DNA of 64,000 nt from Manis javanica (GCF_040802235.1 NC_133156.1:109213173-109277172); one strand, 5' to 3'; shown: positions 37,791-51,189, numbered from the stretch's first letter. The notes: generated from the letters alone by a model not told the origin. Program-made: numbers and translations.

Positions 37791-40319
37791 AGATTTCCCC
37801 AAAGAAAGCAAAAAAGAGAAGGAATTAAAACACATCTATCTACATGTGATATTTTTATCTAAATTAAGTCTAGTCAGTGGTTCTTATGCTTAAGCAAGTG
37901 TGCATATCAGAATAACCCAGGGCTAAGGAGAGTGTCAGAAGGGAGAAATGTATGGAAAAAGTGGGGCAACAAATACCTAGGAAGACAAAATCCATTTTGT
38001 TCCAACGAGTTTCCAATCCCTGAGCCTCTGGTTCAGTCCATGGCAGGTGAGGCTGTCAGGGTCACTGTCCCAGGGTTTGGTCTCCTTATAACCAAAGGGC
38101 TCTGGCTCACCACACTCCTTATGTGGTCCTTCAGGATCCTTTGGTTTCTTGATCCTATATACTATTTGGATTTGGTTTCCAAATTGCATTGAAGACAAAT
38201 GACAGTGAAGAGGGACACTATGGTGTGATCAGCAGAGTCTTATACCCAGTCCTTGATCCGAGACAGGTTTAGCAGTCGGATTTTGGAAAATGGCTCCAGC
38301 TGGATCCTGCAAAAGCTCATAGAACATTCCATGTTTAATTCATTTGTTCTGCCCTAGCAGAGCTTATAAAACAGTTCATGGCAGTCCTGACACAGAGTAC
38401 AGTGAATGTCCCTTTCATATTATGTATAGTCTCTTCACAACTCCTTGCAGCTAATGAGACCCATAAGCTAGCCAAGTGGGTAAAGTTTCATTTTCATTCC
38501 TATCACCTTTCCCAAAACTACTAAGCAAAATTTCAAGTCATTCTCAGAAGGGGCTGGCATAGTTAGAGGTTCTAACAATCTCTAGCATAATAAACATCAG
38601 TGAGGAAAAGAAAGAGGACATTAGATTTGATTAGGTATTTTTAGACTATATTGACCTTTACAGGAGAAAGGCCTTTGGTCAAGAAACCAGAAAATAACAC
38701 TTCTTCTCAGGTGGCTGAGAAACAATTTAGTCATGGAAAGCTCTCATAATTAAATATGGGGTAACAACCATTAAAAAACAATTAGACATTGGCCTCTACT
38801 TCAGGACGTCCCATTATATTTCCTTCTGATTGCAGATCCTATGCCTCAATCTATCTCATCAGAACATATCAGGAAAGTCTAAAACAGTGATGCCAAAGAC
38901 ATAAACTGCTAAATTTAAGATCTGATGTAGGCAGATAGGGTAAGTAGGATGATACAGAAAGGATAGTGTATCTCATCAAACCTAAGATTTTTTTATACTG
39001 GTACTTCCTTGATTTTACCCAAAAGTGTCAATGGAAGCTTTCACACACACAGATCAAAACCATTACCTGGCTGACATCAATGATAAAATTCATCCTGATT
39101 TCAAAGATACTAAAATGAGGGGAAATGTCCATCTTAGAATAGATGACAATACTTTCAGGTCTTGGGAACAGAAGTGATTTTTACCTGAGGTGTCCAGCTT
39201 CTGCCCAATAAACCTGTGTAACTTCTCAGGCCTGAACATAGGCAACTTCATAGGCTTTACCTGCCAGGCTGCAAAGGACACAGCTGCCCTCCCCAGATCA
39301 GATTGCACTGCAAGTTGTTGCAGACAAGGACTCAAGCCCCACTGGCTGGCCATGCTCTTAACACTATCTGCATTCCTAGCTCAGGCATCTCCATTTGGAG
39401 GTCTCTGTATGGGGAAAAACTGATAGACAATCTTCTTCACTCTCAGTACTTTTTCACTCCTAGTCCTCCCATCTTTCTCCTCCCACCTGCCAGGTCCATA
39501 AATCTGCAGGCGCCTTTTGTTTGTGGCTCCCTCAACCGTGAGACAATCCCCATCCCCCAGTCTGTGCTGATCCATTTGACCTTCAATCAGTGGGCCATTC
39601 CACAGGCAGAAGTAGAATGGGAGCATCTTTCTCTGGTTTAGGCTCTAGTTTATACAACAGAAGGTTAAGTGATTAAAGACTCGACTGTCCCATTCACTTT
39701 GGCTTGTTTAATCCAGTACTCCAACATCTGGTGGCTCAACTCAATCTCTCCAGCTCAACTGAGCTTCTGCCAATACTCAAGTCAAGCAAAATGCAGTAAG
39801 CAACTTGAACACAAAGCATGGGAACAGAAGTTCTTAGGAAGGTTTTTCCATATTGTTCTTGTTTTCTGTGTACTTAAGCAAATGTTGAGCAATCATATTT
39901 ATTAAACAGAGCTGGATTGGCTGGACATGACAAGACTCATTAGTCAATGGGAGACAATTCACAACACTGTAGATGTAAATTTGGATGATTAAATTTGGTT
40001 CCTATGAAAAGAAATTCAAGGAAGGGAGGAAACACCATGAATTATAGTAATCAAGGAAGCTTTTGTGAAAGAAGTGCAACTGGAGTAGTACAATTTGGGT
40101 AATTGGTGGAAAAGACATATGGATGTTAGAGTGTAAGACTGCCATTCTCAAAGAATATAAAAAGTCCTTTGTCCACACTGAGGAACATTTTGCAAGTTAC
40201 ATTTCCTTGCAAATTAGATGTATATGCCCCTATAGAAACAAAATAGGTCCCTCTGCAGAATGACATAGAATGGGATAATTATTTTTCAGAATTTCAACCT
40301 TAACTCTTTTGAGTACATT
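37791..40319. other. No recognised element
   Basis: Unassigned flank between two LTRs. Short open frames at 39.1-39.6 kb overlap on both strands and have no protein match. Confidence 0.3.
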
Positions 40320-40578
40320 TGAAAGGAAAGGAGCAACACACAGCAGCACTTCACCGGAGAAAATCCGCTTTATTAGGGAAAGGTGCTGGGTTATATAGGA
40401 AGGGGCATGGTGTGATTGTGGTGTTACTTCTACGGGGCTGGTGGCTATTGGCAAGGTGCTGGAATTGGGAGGGGGGAGAGAGGTGATTGGGCTTCAGGTG
40501 GCGCCGGCGGGAACTGAGGACCCCCTCCCCCCAAGAGAAGCCGGAAGTTCGCCATCTTACTGGTGGGGCCCTTCAACA
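40320..40578 (-). mobile_element. Short solo LTR of an endogenous retrovirus, IL31RA orientation
   Basis: On the minus strand it starts TGTTGAAGGGCCCC and ends CCTTTCA, the TG...CA form. TACATT (40314-40319) and TTCATT (40579-40584) may be a 6-bp target duplication with one mismatch, as for class II elements. Inside, in order, are AAGATGGCG (a YY1-type site at 40558-40550), a CCAAT box, TATATAA (40397-40391) and AATAAA (40374-40369). No viral gene is present next to it. It lies between the CpG island and the IL31RA start, on the same strand. Confidence 0.8.
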
Positions 40579-41739
40579 TTCATTTTCCCTTATATTCAAC
40601 AAATTCAAACCAATGGATTACAGAAATATTTTAATATTTCTTGAATATTTTCCATCAGAGTTGAATATTTTCCACCATAGTTGTTTAGCTAATCCATTAT
40701 GTGGCAGTTAATACTCAACCTGACCAGAGTTGCCACCTATTGGACTGGAAAGAGGCATCCTCCAAAAAGGTACAGCCATCCTCTAAATAGCTGCACACTG
40801 AAGACTTATTAGGAATAATTAAGTTTGGGAAGTAAAACGTTTAAGAATAAAAATTTAGCTTTGTAATCCTGACTTCCTTCCAGCTGTTCAATTAAATTAG
40901 CTCACTTAAGCCTCACTTGCAACTCCACCTGCTTTAAAATAGCAGAAGACCTTTCACCAAAACATTTTAAGGCATAACAGAATGGTTTTATTACATTATT
41001 ATCTGTGCTGCTGTGGTTATGCCTACAGCATAGTCAGGCTGCAGAAAGCAGAGAAGCAGCAGATGTCTTATTTAAGATCCTTTTAGCAGTTCATGCAGAT
41101 TCCTTGCTCTTTGAAGCAGATCAATAAGTTGTCTTGACTCAGTTTACTTCAGAAGCCTGCTGACTGTCCTGAGAACATCCCACTTCATCAGTATTGGCAG
41201 AGACTACTAGCTGATTCCCAGCTTCCTGGGCACACAGATGAGGCTACATTTCCCATTCTCCCTTTCAGTTAGATGTGACTAAGTTCTTAACAGTGGAATG
41301 TAAGAAGAGAGTAAGTCATTTCCTTGCCTGATGCATAAAAATCTCCCATATAACTACTTCCTTCCCTGTCCCCACTTTTTCCTTCTCTGGTTTGATAAAG
41401 AAAAACATAAAGACCCTGGAAGCCATGTATCAAAGACTGCAGAGCTATATGATAAAAGTCTGGAGTCCTAAATAACTATTTAAGAGGTCCCCTACTTACC
41501 AGGAAAACCCCTTTTGAAAGGTGAGCAAAAAACATACTTCCATCTTGTTAAGTTACCGAAATGCTGGGGGTTGTAACAGCAGCCAGTATCACCCTGATAC
41601 ATATAATCAGTAACCCAAAGTCTAAGGGTAAACCATTTTCAGAACTCTTGGTATCACCACTGAGTAGCAGCATAGCATCTCATTCCTTGATTTCACTTTT
41701 CTCCACTCCATTTTACCACTCCCAGGTGTACTGTTTGCA
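40579..41739. other. No recognised element
   Basis: Nothing recognised on either strand. Confidence 0.3.
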
Positions 41740-42530
41740 AGAATGTAACAGGCAGACATGTAAACAGGTGAAGAAAGAAAGAAATACCCAAAAGGCCTAT
41801 GAAAAGGTGCTCAACATCACTAATCACTAGGTAAATATAAATTAAAACTACAGAAATGGCTAGAATTAAAAATACTGGCAATATGAAGTAATGGTGAGGA
41901 CGTAGAGCAAATGGAACACTCTTACACTGCTGTAGCTGTATCAGTGGTACAACAATTCTGGAAAAACTCTTTGGCTGTTTCTAATAAAGTTAAACATATA
42001 CCTACCCTATGATCCAGCAATTCCATTCCTAGGAACATACTTAAGAGAATTGAGAGCTTTATGGTCACCAAAATGTAGAAGTATATTCATAGAAACTTTA
42101 TTCATAATATTTAAAAAAACTGGAAACAACTCAAATGCCCATTAACAAGGAATTGGAAAAACAATTTGTAATATATTCACATTAACAGAACACTGCATAA
42201 TAAAAAAGAAACAAACTACTGATATACACAACATGGATGAATCTCACAGATATTATGTTGAACAAAAGCCAGACATAAAAGAGGGCATATGCTATGATTC
42301 CACTTATATGAAGGTCAGGAACAGGGATATCTAAATACGGTGATAAAAATTAGAACAGTGTTACCTCTGGGCAAGGGAGACTATCAAAAAGAGGCAAGAG
42401 GGTGACGGAAATGTTACATATCTTCATTTGGGTGATGGTTGTAAGAAGTGTACATGGATAAAAATTTAAGCCATACACTGGACATATGAATTTTATTATA
42501 TGTAAATTTTATTTCAAAATAAAAAATTAA
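41740..42530 (+). mobile_element. Old L1 3' fragment
   Basis: GAAAAGGTGCTCAACATCAC, CTATGATCCAGCAATTCCAT and a GGATGAATCTCACAGATATT block are conserved L1 3' ORF2/UTR markers. It ends CAAAATAAAAAATTAAAAA. All frames are broken and it is older than the 22-kb copy. Confidence 0.8.
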
Positions 42531-43877
42531 AAAGTTAACTTGTCCTGTAAGAGGTTGAGCTAGGATTCAAACTTAGGTCAGTTTGAGTCTTCACTACAGC
42601 AGGGTTCATTATCCTAATGAAATAGATATAAAGATGAGAAAACAAGAAGGCTCTGTAATTATCTCATTTAAGTATGTAATTAAAATCACTCTCTTTACAT
42701 ACTTTATTTATAATAACCACACTATGATAAAACTGTACCTATTTTGGTACCAAAACCTTCTATAGTCTACTACAAATGCTGGTATTAACTTTGTGGCACT
42801 ATAACAACAGTAATTCTGTTTATAGGATTGAAATAAATCATTAGAATCACACTTTCCACCATCCCAGATGACTGATAACCTAATAAAATAGTTCTGCTGA
42901 AGAACAAACATGTCAAGATGGAACTGTCAGAACTTGCATTGCATTTAACTGGCAAGAACACGTAAGCTGATTAACATGTGTGGATTATCTTGAATAAACC
43001 TCCGGTGGTGGAACATCCTAAAATTGATAGACAACTGATAGTTGAGGTATATAGTAAGATGCCAAAATCGTCAATTAACAAGCATCACTCTTGCCCATGT
43101 GATACTTATGAGACCCAGTTACTGCAGTTCCAAATATGATCTCTATCTTGTTTCTCAACTATCTAACATTGATAAAGCAGCTAATGCAACCCTAAAATAA
43201 GACTTGAGCATTCAAAATACAAGTGGACCAGCATTCAGCTGTTACCCTGCATTCTTCCAAAGGCTGCCTCTCTTCAAAAATACTTTTAATTGCATGCACT
43301 GGGATGGAGATGAACGTGGAGAAAAGTCCAGTACTGTCTTCCTTTTATATATGAGCAAAATATAGGTATTGAGACCTAAAGCATATCATTGATAGGGCTA
43401 GGCACTACACAAGTCAACAAATAAAGCCAATGTTAAGGCCACTCCACATTCAGTGTATTAGGATGGGTCATGCCCATCTTGTTATACAACGGCTCTTCTC
43501 TCTACGTAAAAGTTTTTAAATATTTTAAAGTGTTTTGATTTCTGTTGAGAATGGAATTCCCTACAGGGTAACTCCTCTCCCAAAACTGAGATGAAAATTA
43601 AAATAGACATATACAAAACTTTGGGATAATTAATAAGTTCATATATTCAGAGGGGAGGAAAAGTTGGGCTTTTTTCCTAAATGGGGAAAAAGAATTCTAG
43701 TTACACGTGAAACACTAAATGTAGAAAACACTGAAACAGACTAAAAAGTCTTTCAAGGAATTCTCCCGTGCAACATCCTCCACAGAAATGTAAATTCCAA
43801 TGCCCTTCGACATTCGGGCGGTCATCCTATAAATCACAGCAAAACAATTAATCAATCACTCAAAGAATGAAGTTTAC
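42531..43877. other. No recognised element
   Basis: Nothing recognised on either strand. Confidence 0.3.
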
Positions 43878-44460
43878 CTGACTCGTCAGCTCCCAAATTC
43901 AGAGAGAAGTACCGTCTGCTCACTTGAATTTCCAACGTCCGCAGCATCCCGGTTGTCCACCCGTCCTTCCTGACATGGAATTCCTCACTGGCACCACCAC
44001 ATCTGTCTCTAGAGCGGGAGTCTTTATCTGAGGTTCCCGGGCCCTTTGGGTGGGTCAATGAAGGATTTTACAGAGGTGGATAAATCCCGAGATTGCATGA
44101 AGAACTTGGGTCTCTCAGTGCTAGCCCGCCCCGGGCGCACCGCGCACCGGGGCGCTTTGCCAACCTCCCGTTCCGCCCTGGCGGAAGGCTCCCTGCCCCG
44201 CCGTCCCAGCCCTCACTAGCTGTCCTTTCCCGGCCACGAGCGAGCGCTGCCAGGTCGCGGAGAGGAAGGACCACCGCGTCAGAGCCGCCTCCGCGAGTCC
44301 GAACGCAGGCGGAAGCCGCTTCCCAGCACCCGCAGCTTCACTGGGGCCCCAGCCGCGCGCAGCTGCCTGTCTGCCGAGGCGCGGTTCTCTCCCAGCTGAT
44401 CAAAAGTAAAAGACGCCTTTCCTCACCGTCAGCGCCTCTGGGCAAAATGTGAGTCCATTG
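43878..44460 (-). promoter_or_regulatory. CpG-rich island, candidate promoter and first exon for IL31RA
   Basis: From about 44115 to 44400 the sequence is strongly G+C-rich and dense in CpG, in a region otherwise AT-rich and CpG-poor. It contains no recognised repeat. It lies about 4 kb past the DDX4 stop and 20 kb upstream of the IL31RA signal-peptide exon. Toward IL31RA a good donor, GTCAG|GTAAAC, sits at 43878/43877, so a first exon starting in the island could end there. Toward DDX4 the plus strand has a donor-like AAAT|GTGAGT near 44449, so a divergent transcript is possible. Open frames across the island are expected from its composition and are not called as genes. Confidence 0.5.
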
Positions 44461-45760
44461 TGGACAACCTCTTACAAAGAGGTACTAGGTACGCAGCTGG
44501 GCGTGGGGCGTAATGGGGGCACCTAAAGCCAACGAGAGCATAAGCAGCTTCTGCCCACCACAGCATCCTGAATGCTGGCAAGAGGCTGAAGTTTTAATGG
44601 GCCCTCAGAAGATGCCTTCAGGATTACATGGGTACCCCATTTTCAACATATTTAAAAATCTATGAAGGCATACAAGCCAAGCAAAATGAAAAGCTGTCTT
44701 TTCCCAGATGAGGGGATCAATAGAAAGACAACTCTACAAACTGCTCAAGTGTAAAGCTAAGGTAAGGTGGAGGGGGTGAATTTCTGACCACTGCTGCCAC
44801 CCTACATAGAAATGTTAAAATCAATGTGTAACAATTAAATAAAAAAAACCATTACTACTGTACTCTAACCAAGACTGTAGGGACACATGGAGTAGGCAGG
44901 TCATCTACCCTATGTGAAATCAGGACCACTTCTCACCTTCATTCACTTCTACATCACTAGACCCAAACCCTCACATGTCTAGCTGATGCTTGACAGTCCA
45001 CATTTTGAGCTTCAGACTTTGGCTTACGTCAGACCCATTAAAACGCCAAGGATTCAAGGGAAGAAAAGCTAAGCTTTATTACATACTGAATCTCAACCTA
45101 TACATGCCTTCTCCTGACAACAGTTCTTGATGAACATTTGAGAGAGGAAAAGGCACCAGGCAGGGGCTGTGGGGAGGGTACAAAAATAGGACAGATGGCT
45201 GAATTTTACTAAAGCTAGCATTCAATATACAAACAACTTGAAAGCAGACTCATGAAGGCTTAAGATTTTTGATGCTAAGCAGCAGGAAAACAAATGCTTA
45301 ATGTAAAAAATGATTCCTTAGGTGAAATTCCAGGGATTAAAAAGCAGAAATTTCACTATTAAGCAACATTTGGAAAAAAAGAAAATAAGACAGCTCTTGG
45401 AAACAAAAAACTGCTTAAAAAATCAAACAATGAAAGACAGTAAAAATCCCTCCAGGACATAACAAGCAAAAAGATGAAAAACATGAGACATGAGATATGG
45501 AAATCTGCAGTTCTAGCATCTATTAGAAGTTCCATAAAAAAAGAACAGAGAAAACTTGGAAAAAATTATCCAAGAAATAATATATAACACCTCCAGGACC
45601 AGAAAAGGATGATCTGCAAAACACACCAAGTACTAGCCTGAATTAAAAGGCCCACTCAATTTTTCAGAACACCAATATCTTTTGAGATCATGCTTCCAGA
45701 GAATACTAACTTTGAATCTAGTAATGTAATAATATGGTGAAAGGGCATGTTTATTCTTAC
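44461..45760. other. Intergenic sequence, no recognised element
   Basis: Lies between the CpG island and the microsatellite. Nothing recognised. Confidence 0.3.
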
Positions 45761-45761
45761 A

Positions 45762-45988
<227 letters not shown>

Positions 45989-46229
45989 CTATAGGGTGAA
46001 CAAATGGCTAAAAGAATATGATCCAAGTTTAAAGCAAATTGGCATACAGAATAGTTTTGATCGATTTTCATTTGATCCCAACATACATAATTCTCCCTGG
46101 AAACAAAGAGGTCATAAAATTGGAAAAACAGTAAAGGCAATCAGAATGTGTTAATTGGCCCATTTAGCAAGCAATATTTACATAATGTAAACCCTACTAC
46201 TGATTATCAATTTTAGAATTGATATAACT

Positions 46230-46350
46230 GGACTTTATGAAATAGAATGAAAATGTTAACTTTGTACAGAAGTTGCAATATAACCAGGGAGACTTTATAA
46301 AATAGAATGAAAATGTTAACTTTGTAGAAGTTGCAATATGAAAATCAGTA
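46230..46350. repeat. Tandem duplication of about 61 bp
   Basis: GACTTTATGAAATAGAATG and GACTTTATAAAATAGAATG open the two copies; each continues AAAATGTTAACTTTGTA and ends GAAGTTGCAATAT. The second copy lacks two bases. Confidence 0.9.
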
Positions 46351-47769
46351 ACAGAAGGAAGGAGAAAGGTGCCTTTATCATCTCACAAAACATACTTCCA
46401 ACTAGATTACTTAGTTACAGAGCAACTAAAAGTGAGGTGAGTTAAATCCTTACCTATAGTACATAAAGTCAAAAGCAGTCTAAACTTGGTGAGACAAAAA
46501 TAAAATACGTGATGGCAGCCAACAGAAACAGTTAAAGGCAGTTGAGTGTGGGATGTACAACAGAAATCATATGTGTATCTCTTACTTTGATGATTTTACA
46601 AATCATTCATATCTATACCTAGAAATGAGGTAAATGAACATAGGGACATTTATGGTTGGCTTGTAATGATAGGATTATGTATCATTACCTTTCCCTTTTT
46701 ACATTTGATTCAGTAATGCTATTAAGATAATTTGACAAATCAAATTCAAAAATACTTTAAGAGCAATCAGGCCAGCTATAACCAAGCTGCTCTTTGAGGA
46801 TATGAAGAAAAACAAAAAAAAAAAGACAGAAATGTCCAATGGAGGAGCATATAGACAAACACCTTCATTCAGCCTTTCCCAAAAATGAGTTTATGGAGAT
46901 CAAGTTAAGTATTTCCCATATTTTTATTAGCTGAACTTCCCTTTTTGAATTGTCTGTCTGTTCTTTAAGCATTCACCTATTGCTATCCTACAAATACACA
47001 TATAAAGAACTACACACTGATAGTCCATTGTAGTGACAGTGGTATTATTCCTCATCTGCTATTCACTTTTGATAAAAGCAACTAAATCCTTTTGTGATCA
47101 AATTTGTTCATTTCCTTCATGATTTCTGATCTTTAAGTTTAAAGTCAACTTAACATCAGATTTCAAAGGCTTAATATTTAATGTTTTTTATAGTTTTAAA
47201 TTTTTATAATTCACACAGAATTTTGAATATAGCATGGGGTAGGTTATCTAACTAATCCTAACAACATCTTTTCATATGTGATGTTTCATTTATTAAGCAA
47301 ATTCCTATAATAAGATATATGTTGGGGACATGTTGCTTTTGAATTTTTTTTTAAGTGAACACTGACATATATATAACACTGATCATTTTTTGTCTCCCCA
47401 AAATTTACACCTCACTTGTTTTATGTCTTAGTGTTTTGGTTCACTCATTTACTGACTTAAGAACTTCTCACATTCTAATAAATACGTTAAGTTGAAGATA
47501 TGTAATGGTAAATGAAAAAAAGATTCTTCATTAATCTTAAAATATGACATATTATGGCAAAAGTGAGCAGCATTGTTTCTTATTGATAATAGCTTGAGTT
47601 TAAAGAATGATCTTCATTATTTAATATATGTATTAATGTACATTATACCATAATATTTATGTTTAGACTTTTTGTTCACTTCATTGGTCTCCCAACTCAA
47701 CAAAATTTAAAATAATGAACTATGATATGTAACAAAGAATAATTAAAAGTGCTACTGGAAAACTTAAGG
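46351..47769. other. Intergenic sequence between DDX4 end and microsatellite
   Basis: AT-rich, with no exon or repeat family recognised. Confidence 0.3.
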
Positions 47770-47787
47770 GGAAAAATGTTTCATCCT

Positions 47788-47793
47788 TTATTT
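47788..47793 (-). promoter_or_regulatory. DDX4: Candidate DDX4 polyadenylation signal
   Basis: This is the first AATAAA on the minus strand below the DDX4 stop, about 570 bases downstream. The 47770-48362 stretch would then be the 3' untranslated region. It contains no recognised repeat. A second AATAAA lies near 47290, so alternative ends are possible. Confidence 0.4.
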
Positions 47794-48362
47794 TCAAGGA
47801 AAGTTTACATATTATAAAAACAGACATTTGTTATATCATTGAGTACAGAGCTCACATAGCAAACATTTAACCACTTTTATCACATATCGGATGATCTAGA
47901 ATCAAAATTGTCTTAACAGGCTTGTGTCTTTCACTGCTTCATGAAAATCATGTTACCATATTTTAGTGACACACTGTAAGGTTTCCTTTTAAGTAAAAAT
48001 GAGACCTAATAATTTTTAACCATGCTATTGCTTGTAATAGGATCCATAAACACTATACTAAGACTTAGCATTTAGACATGAAACATGTCTAAAACCTCTG
48101 AAGAATACACTAGAAATAAGCAAGACATCTATAATGCTTTAACCTTTCCAGGCAATACCATTTATATCAGTAACTGCAACACTGTAACTTTCAGCATTTC
48201 ACATAACTAGTCAGGATATATATTTTTTTAAGGGTGGGAGTAAGAACAGAAGGACAAGAGATACAAGTGTCAGGTTTCACATTTCTGTTAAAAGCTCAAA
48301 AATCAAAACTATTGTCTTCTCTGCATCAAAACTGTACCACAAACTTGAAGGCTGTTTCAGCT

Positions 48363-48449
48363 TTAATCCCATGACTCATCATCTACTGGATCGGGAGCTT
48401 GTAAAGAAGAAAACCCTGTTGTGTAGAAAGCGCTCTTGCCCTTGTAATT
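48363..48449 (-). CDS. DDX4: DDX4 (VASA) terminal coding exon
   Basis: The exon starts after the acceptor TTTTTCTTAAG and encodes NYKGKSAFYTTGFSSLQAPD, then PVDDESWD and a TAA stop at 48365-48363. The acidic, Trp-containing end DDESWD is the conserved VASA C-terminus. DDX4 is a germ-cell DEAD-box ATP-dependent RNA helicase of the nuage/chromatoid body and piRNA pathway. The exon is 29 codons including the stop and starts in phase 0. The stretch around SAFYTTG differs from the STLNTAG I recall for human; the rest is near identical. Confidence 0.95.
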   Translation of the reverse strand, partial: NYKGKSAFYTTGFSSLQAPDPVDDESWD

Positions 48450-49140
48450 CTTAAGAAAAAAAAGGAAGAAGGAAACATTTAATTTTATGACATCTCTAAA
48501 ATTACAATGCCCAGAGAGCAGGGACTCAAGCTTTCTACCATGTTTTCCCCAAATATATATACATATATGTAAAACGTTCTTCTCACTAAATTCAATCCAT
48601 CTGAAAAAAGGCCCATATAACCTTGGAGGTCTGAACTGTACACAAAATATTTCAAGAAAAAACTTTTTTAATCCAATAGTTTTGACAAGTAAAAAAACTT
48701 AAAAGCTCTACACTTCAGTGATTAAGCATAAATATTCAATGACTAATATGCCCATTATTTCTGTATAAAAGTGGTGATGCCTATAAACTGACACATAAGA
48801 TCTGTAATTCATTATCTCAAGTCTTTTATCTTAATTAATAATATAGTCAGAATTCCAAAACTAAAGAATTCCTACAGAAAATTTGTAAGATCCCTAATCA
48901 GAATTTAAAATGCCAGCAAACCTAGGAAAAGAAGATATTTGAGCATAAATTTCAAAGTTAATTCCTCACCTTTAAGACCAAAAATATATAGTATACAGAA
49001 TTTCAGAAATACTAAAGTAATCTTCTAGGTCTGAAAATAATGACTGAAATTATTGGATGTTTAGTTACTTCACATTATTAAGTACAACATTCACAAAGAG
49101 AAACTGTAAGCCAAGTTTTGAATTTTTCCCCTCAACTAAC

Positions 49141-49251
49141 CTTTCTAGTATCAACTGATGCAAACACATTTCCTCTTGTACTACCACTGGAGCCAGGAAC
49201 ATGTGTACTAAAGGCAATTTCTTCCAACCATGCAGGAACATCTTGTTGAGC
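49141..49251 (-). CDS. DDX4: DDX4 penultimate coding exon
   Basis: This exon is 111 bases, 37 codons and phase 0 at both ends, between an acceptor preceded by a T-run (TTTTAAG) and the donor GTTAGT. It reads AQQDVPAWLEEIAFSTHVPG, then SSGSTRGNVFASVDTRK. This is the segment after the helicase core, leading into the disordered Gly/Ser tail. The human order AQQDVPAWLEEIAFSTYIPG is matched with few substitutions. The donor GTTAGT is slightly off consensus. Confidence 0.95.
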
Positions 49252-49373
49252 CTTAAAAAAAAATTGACTTCATATACCACATGCTTAATAAAATCTCAAA
49301 GATTGAACAGTTTTCTTTTCCTGAATATATGTATATATAAAATGTCTACTTTTAATGATAAGGAACACCATCA

Positions 49374-49715
<342 letters not shown>

Positions 49716-49849
49716 TTACTAAAGAGAACCATTAAAGTTCACATTAATTTCTTTTTAATAATAGTAAGAACAGCATCATTTCATATTAATGTCTATCTCT
49801 TATATGTCAGGTATTATATTAATTCCTTTCAATGTCAGGTATTAATTCC

Positions 49850-49925
49850 TTTCAAGCCATTTTATTTAATTCTCAGAACAATACTCTGAGAGTGGATTAA
49901 TTATCTCCATACAGGTAATACAGAC
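49850..49925 (-). repeat. MIR fragment, antisense, in a DDX4 intron
   Basis: CCATTTTATTTAATTCTCAG, then AACAATACTCTGAGAGTGG, resembles the antisense MIR core. Short and diverged. A small doubling of GTCAGGTATTA occurs just before it. Confidence 0.4.
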
Positions 49926-50451
49926 AGCCAAAATGCAAACTAATGTATGACAAACATCAAAGCTTACCTATTAATAATCTCTTTCTAGTCTTAACAAAAA
50001 AATATATACTTCATGATTAGAACGCTTCACAAATAGAGGCTTTTTTTAAAGTATTAATCTCAAACTTCTACCTGTTCACTGATTGTCTTAGATCCATTAG
50101 TAAAGTGTCAATAAAGTTGTGTTAATATGACATTTTTAAGCATGCCAATACAAAAATGTCAGGAAACAGAAAGATAAGATTGAGCAAAGGAAAAATTTAG
50201 ATGTGAGGACAAGAGGGTGTTAAGTGAGATCTGCTGAGAAGGTATCACTCCTCATAATGAGTCTAAGAACTTGCCCCCATTCGTTCCCACCATTTAGTTC
50301 TTACAGAAACTTAAAATGAAGATGAAGAGCAAGTTTAGATCTTGAAAATTCTGAACCCTAATCCTAGGATTATGTCATATTAGTTATATATACTGATGCT
50401 TTTTAACAAATGACAAATAGAAGTCACCTCCCTACTAGGAAATCTACTTAC

Positions 50452-50551
50452 CCATGAATACTTGTTGTTGGTATTTTCTCTTGACAAAGAAAAGTGGCAA
50501 TAAAATCTGCTTTCTTCTTAGTTTCAACAAAAACCATGGTTCTTTCATCAC
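50452..50551 (-). CDS. DDX4: DDX4 exon with helicase motif IV
   Basis: The 100-base exon lies between acceptor CTTGTAG and donor GG|GTAAGT. It reads (G)[20 protein letters not shown], then [12 protein letters not shown](G). MVFVET is motif IV of the second RecA-like domain. Both borders split a Gly codon, and the 3' one joins the exon at 49671 in phase. The preceding DDX4 exon is not recognised anywhere in 50552-64000, so this intron is longer than 13.4 kb. Confidence 0.95.
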
Positions 50552-51189
50552 CTACAAGACAATGAAACAATGATTAACACTCGAACTACAAAATCAGGAA
50601 ATGGATAAAAAGGTGGGGTCCGCTCAGTAGGAAACAAGCTCATCTACCACTGTACTCCCAGCACTCTGACCCAGCCTGTTAGCTAATAGGAACTCAACTA
50701 TTTCCTGAATGAATGAAAGATAAAAAGGCAAGGACTGTCCTCCTACTTTAGGGACAAAAAATTAACTTGCCCTTTATCTTCCCCATACAACATTAGAAAG
50801 AAGAGACTTAGGTAAGGATAAATGATATCTACCTGCCAGCTCTTAGTGATTCCAAATTCTTCTCAGGCCCTTTATTTCCCTCTCTATAAACAAATGCCTT
50901 TGTTTACCTCCCAAGATAAGCCAATCTTTCATGCTTTTTTTGCCCAAGGTAGTTATAATACTGACATTCAAACAGGGCTGATAAACCCTACAATATTCCA
51001 TGTTCCAACATTATTTTTCATTTCAAAAACCCCTTTATCCCCAAAGGATCTCATATATAAAGAAAATGAAATAACTGGTCTTAAACATCAAAGAACATTT
51101 ATTTGTTAGCTTAGTATTTAATTAACAGAAATTCAAGCATAAGTGAGAGATTTTTCTACACAAGAAATTTCCCTATAAAATGTTAGAGA

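Noticed and set aside
43852-44058. 68-codon minus-strand frame across the candidate first exon
   Set aside because: It runs through the likely donor into intron sequence and resembles no known protein. Kept only as candidate leader sequence.
44093-44452. 119-codon plus-strand open frame in the CpG island
   Set aside because: Stops are rare in such G+C-rich sequence, the opposite strand is open too, and the composition is Arg/Pro/Ser-rich with no recognisable domain.
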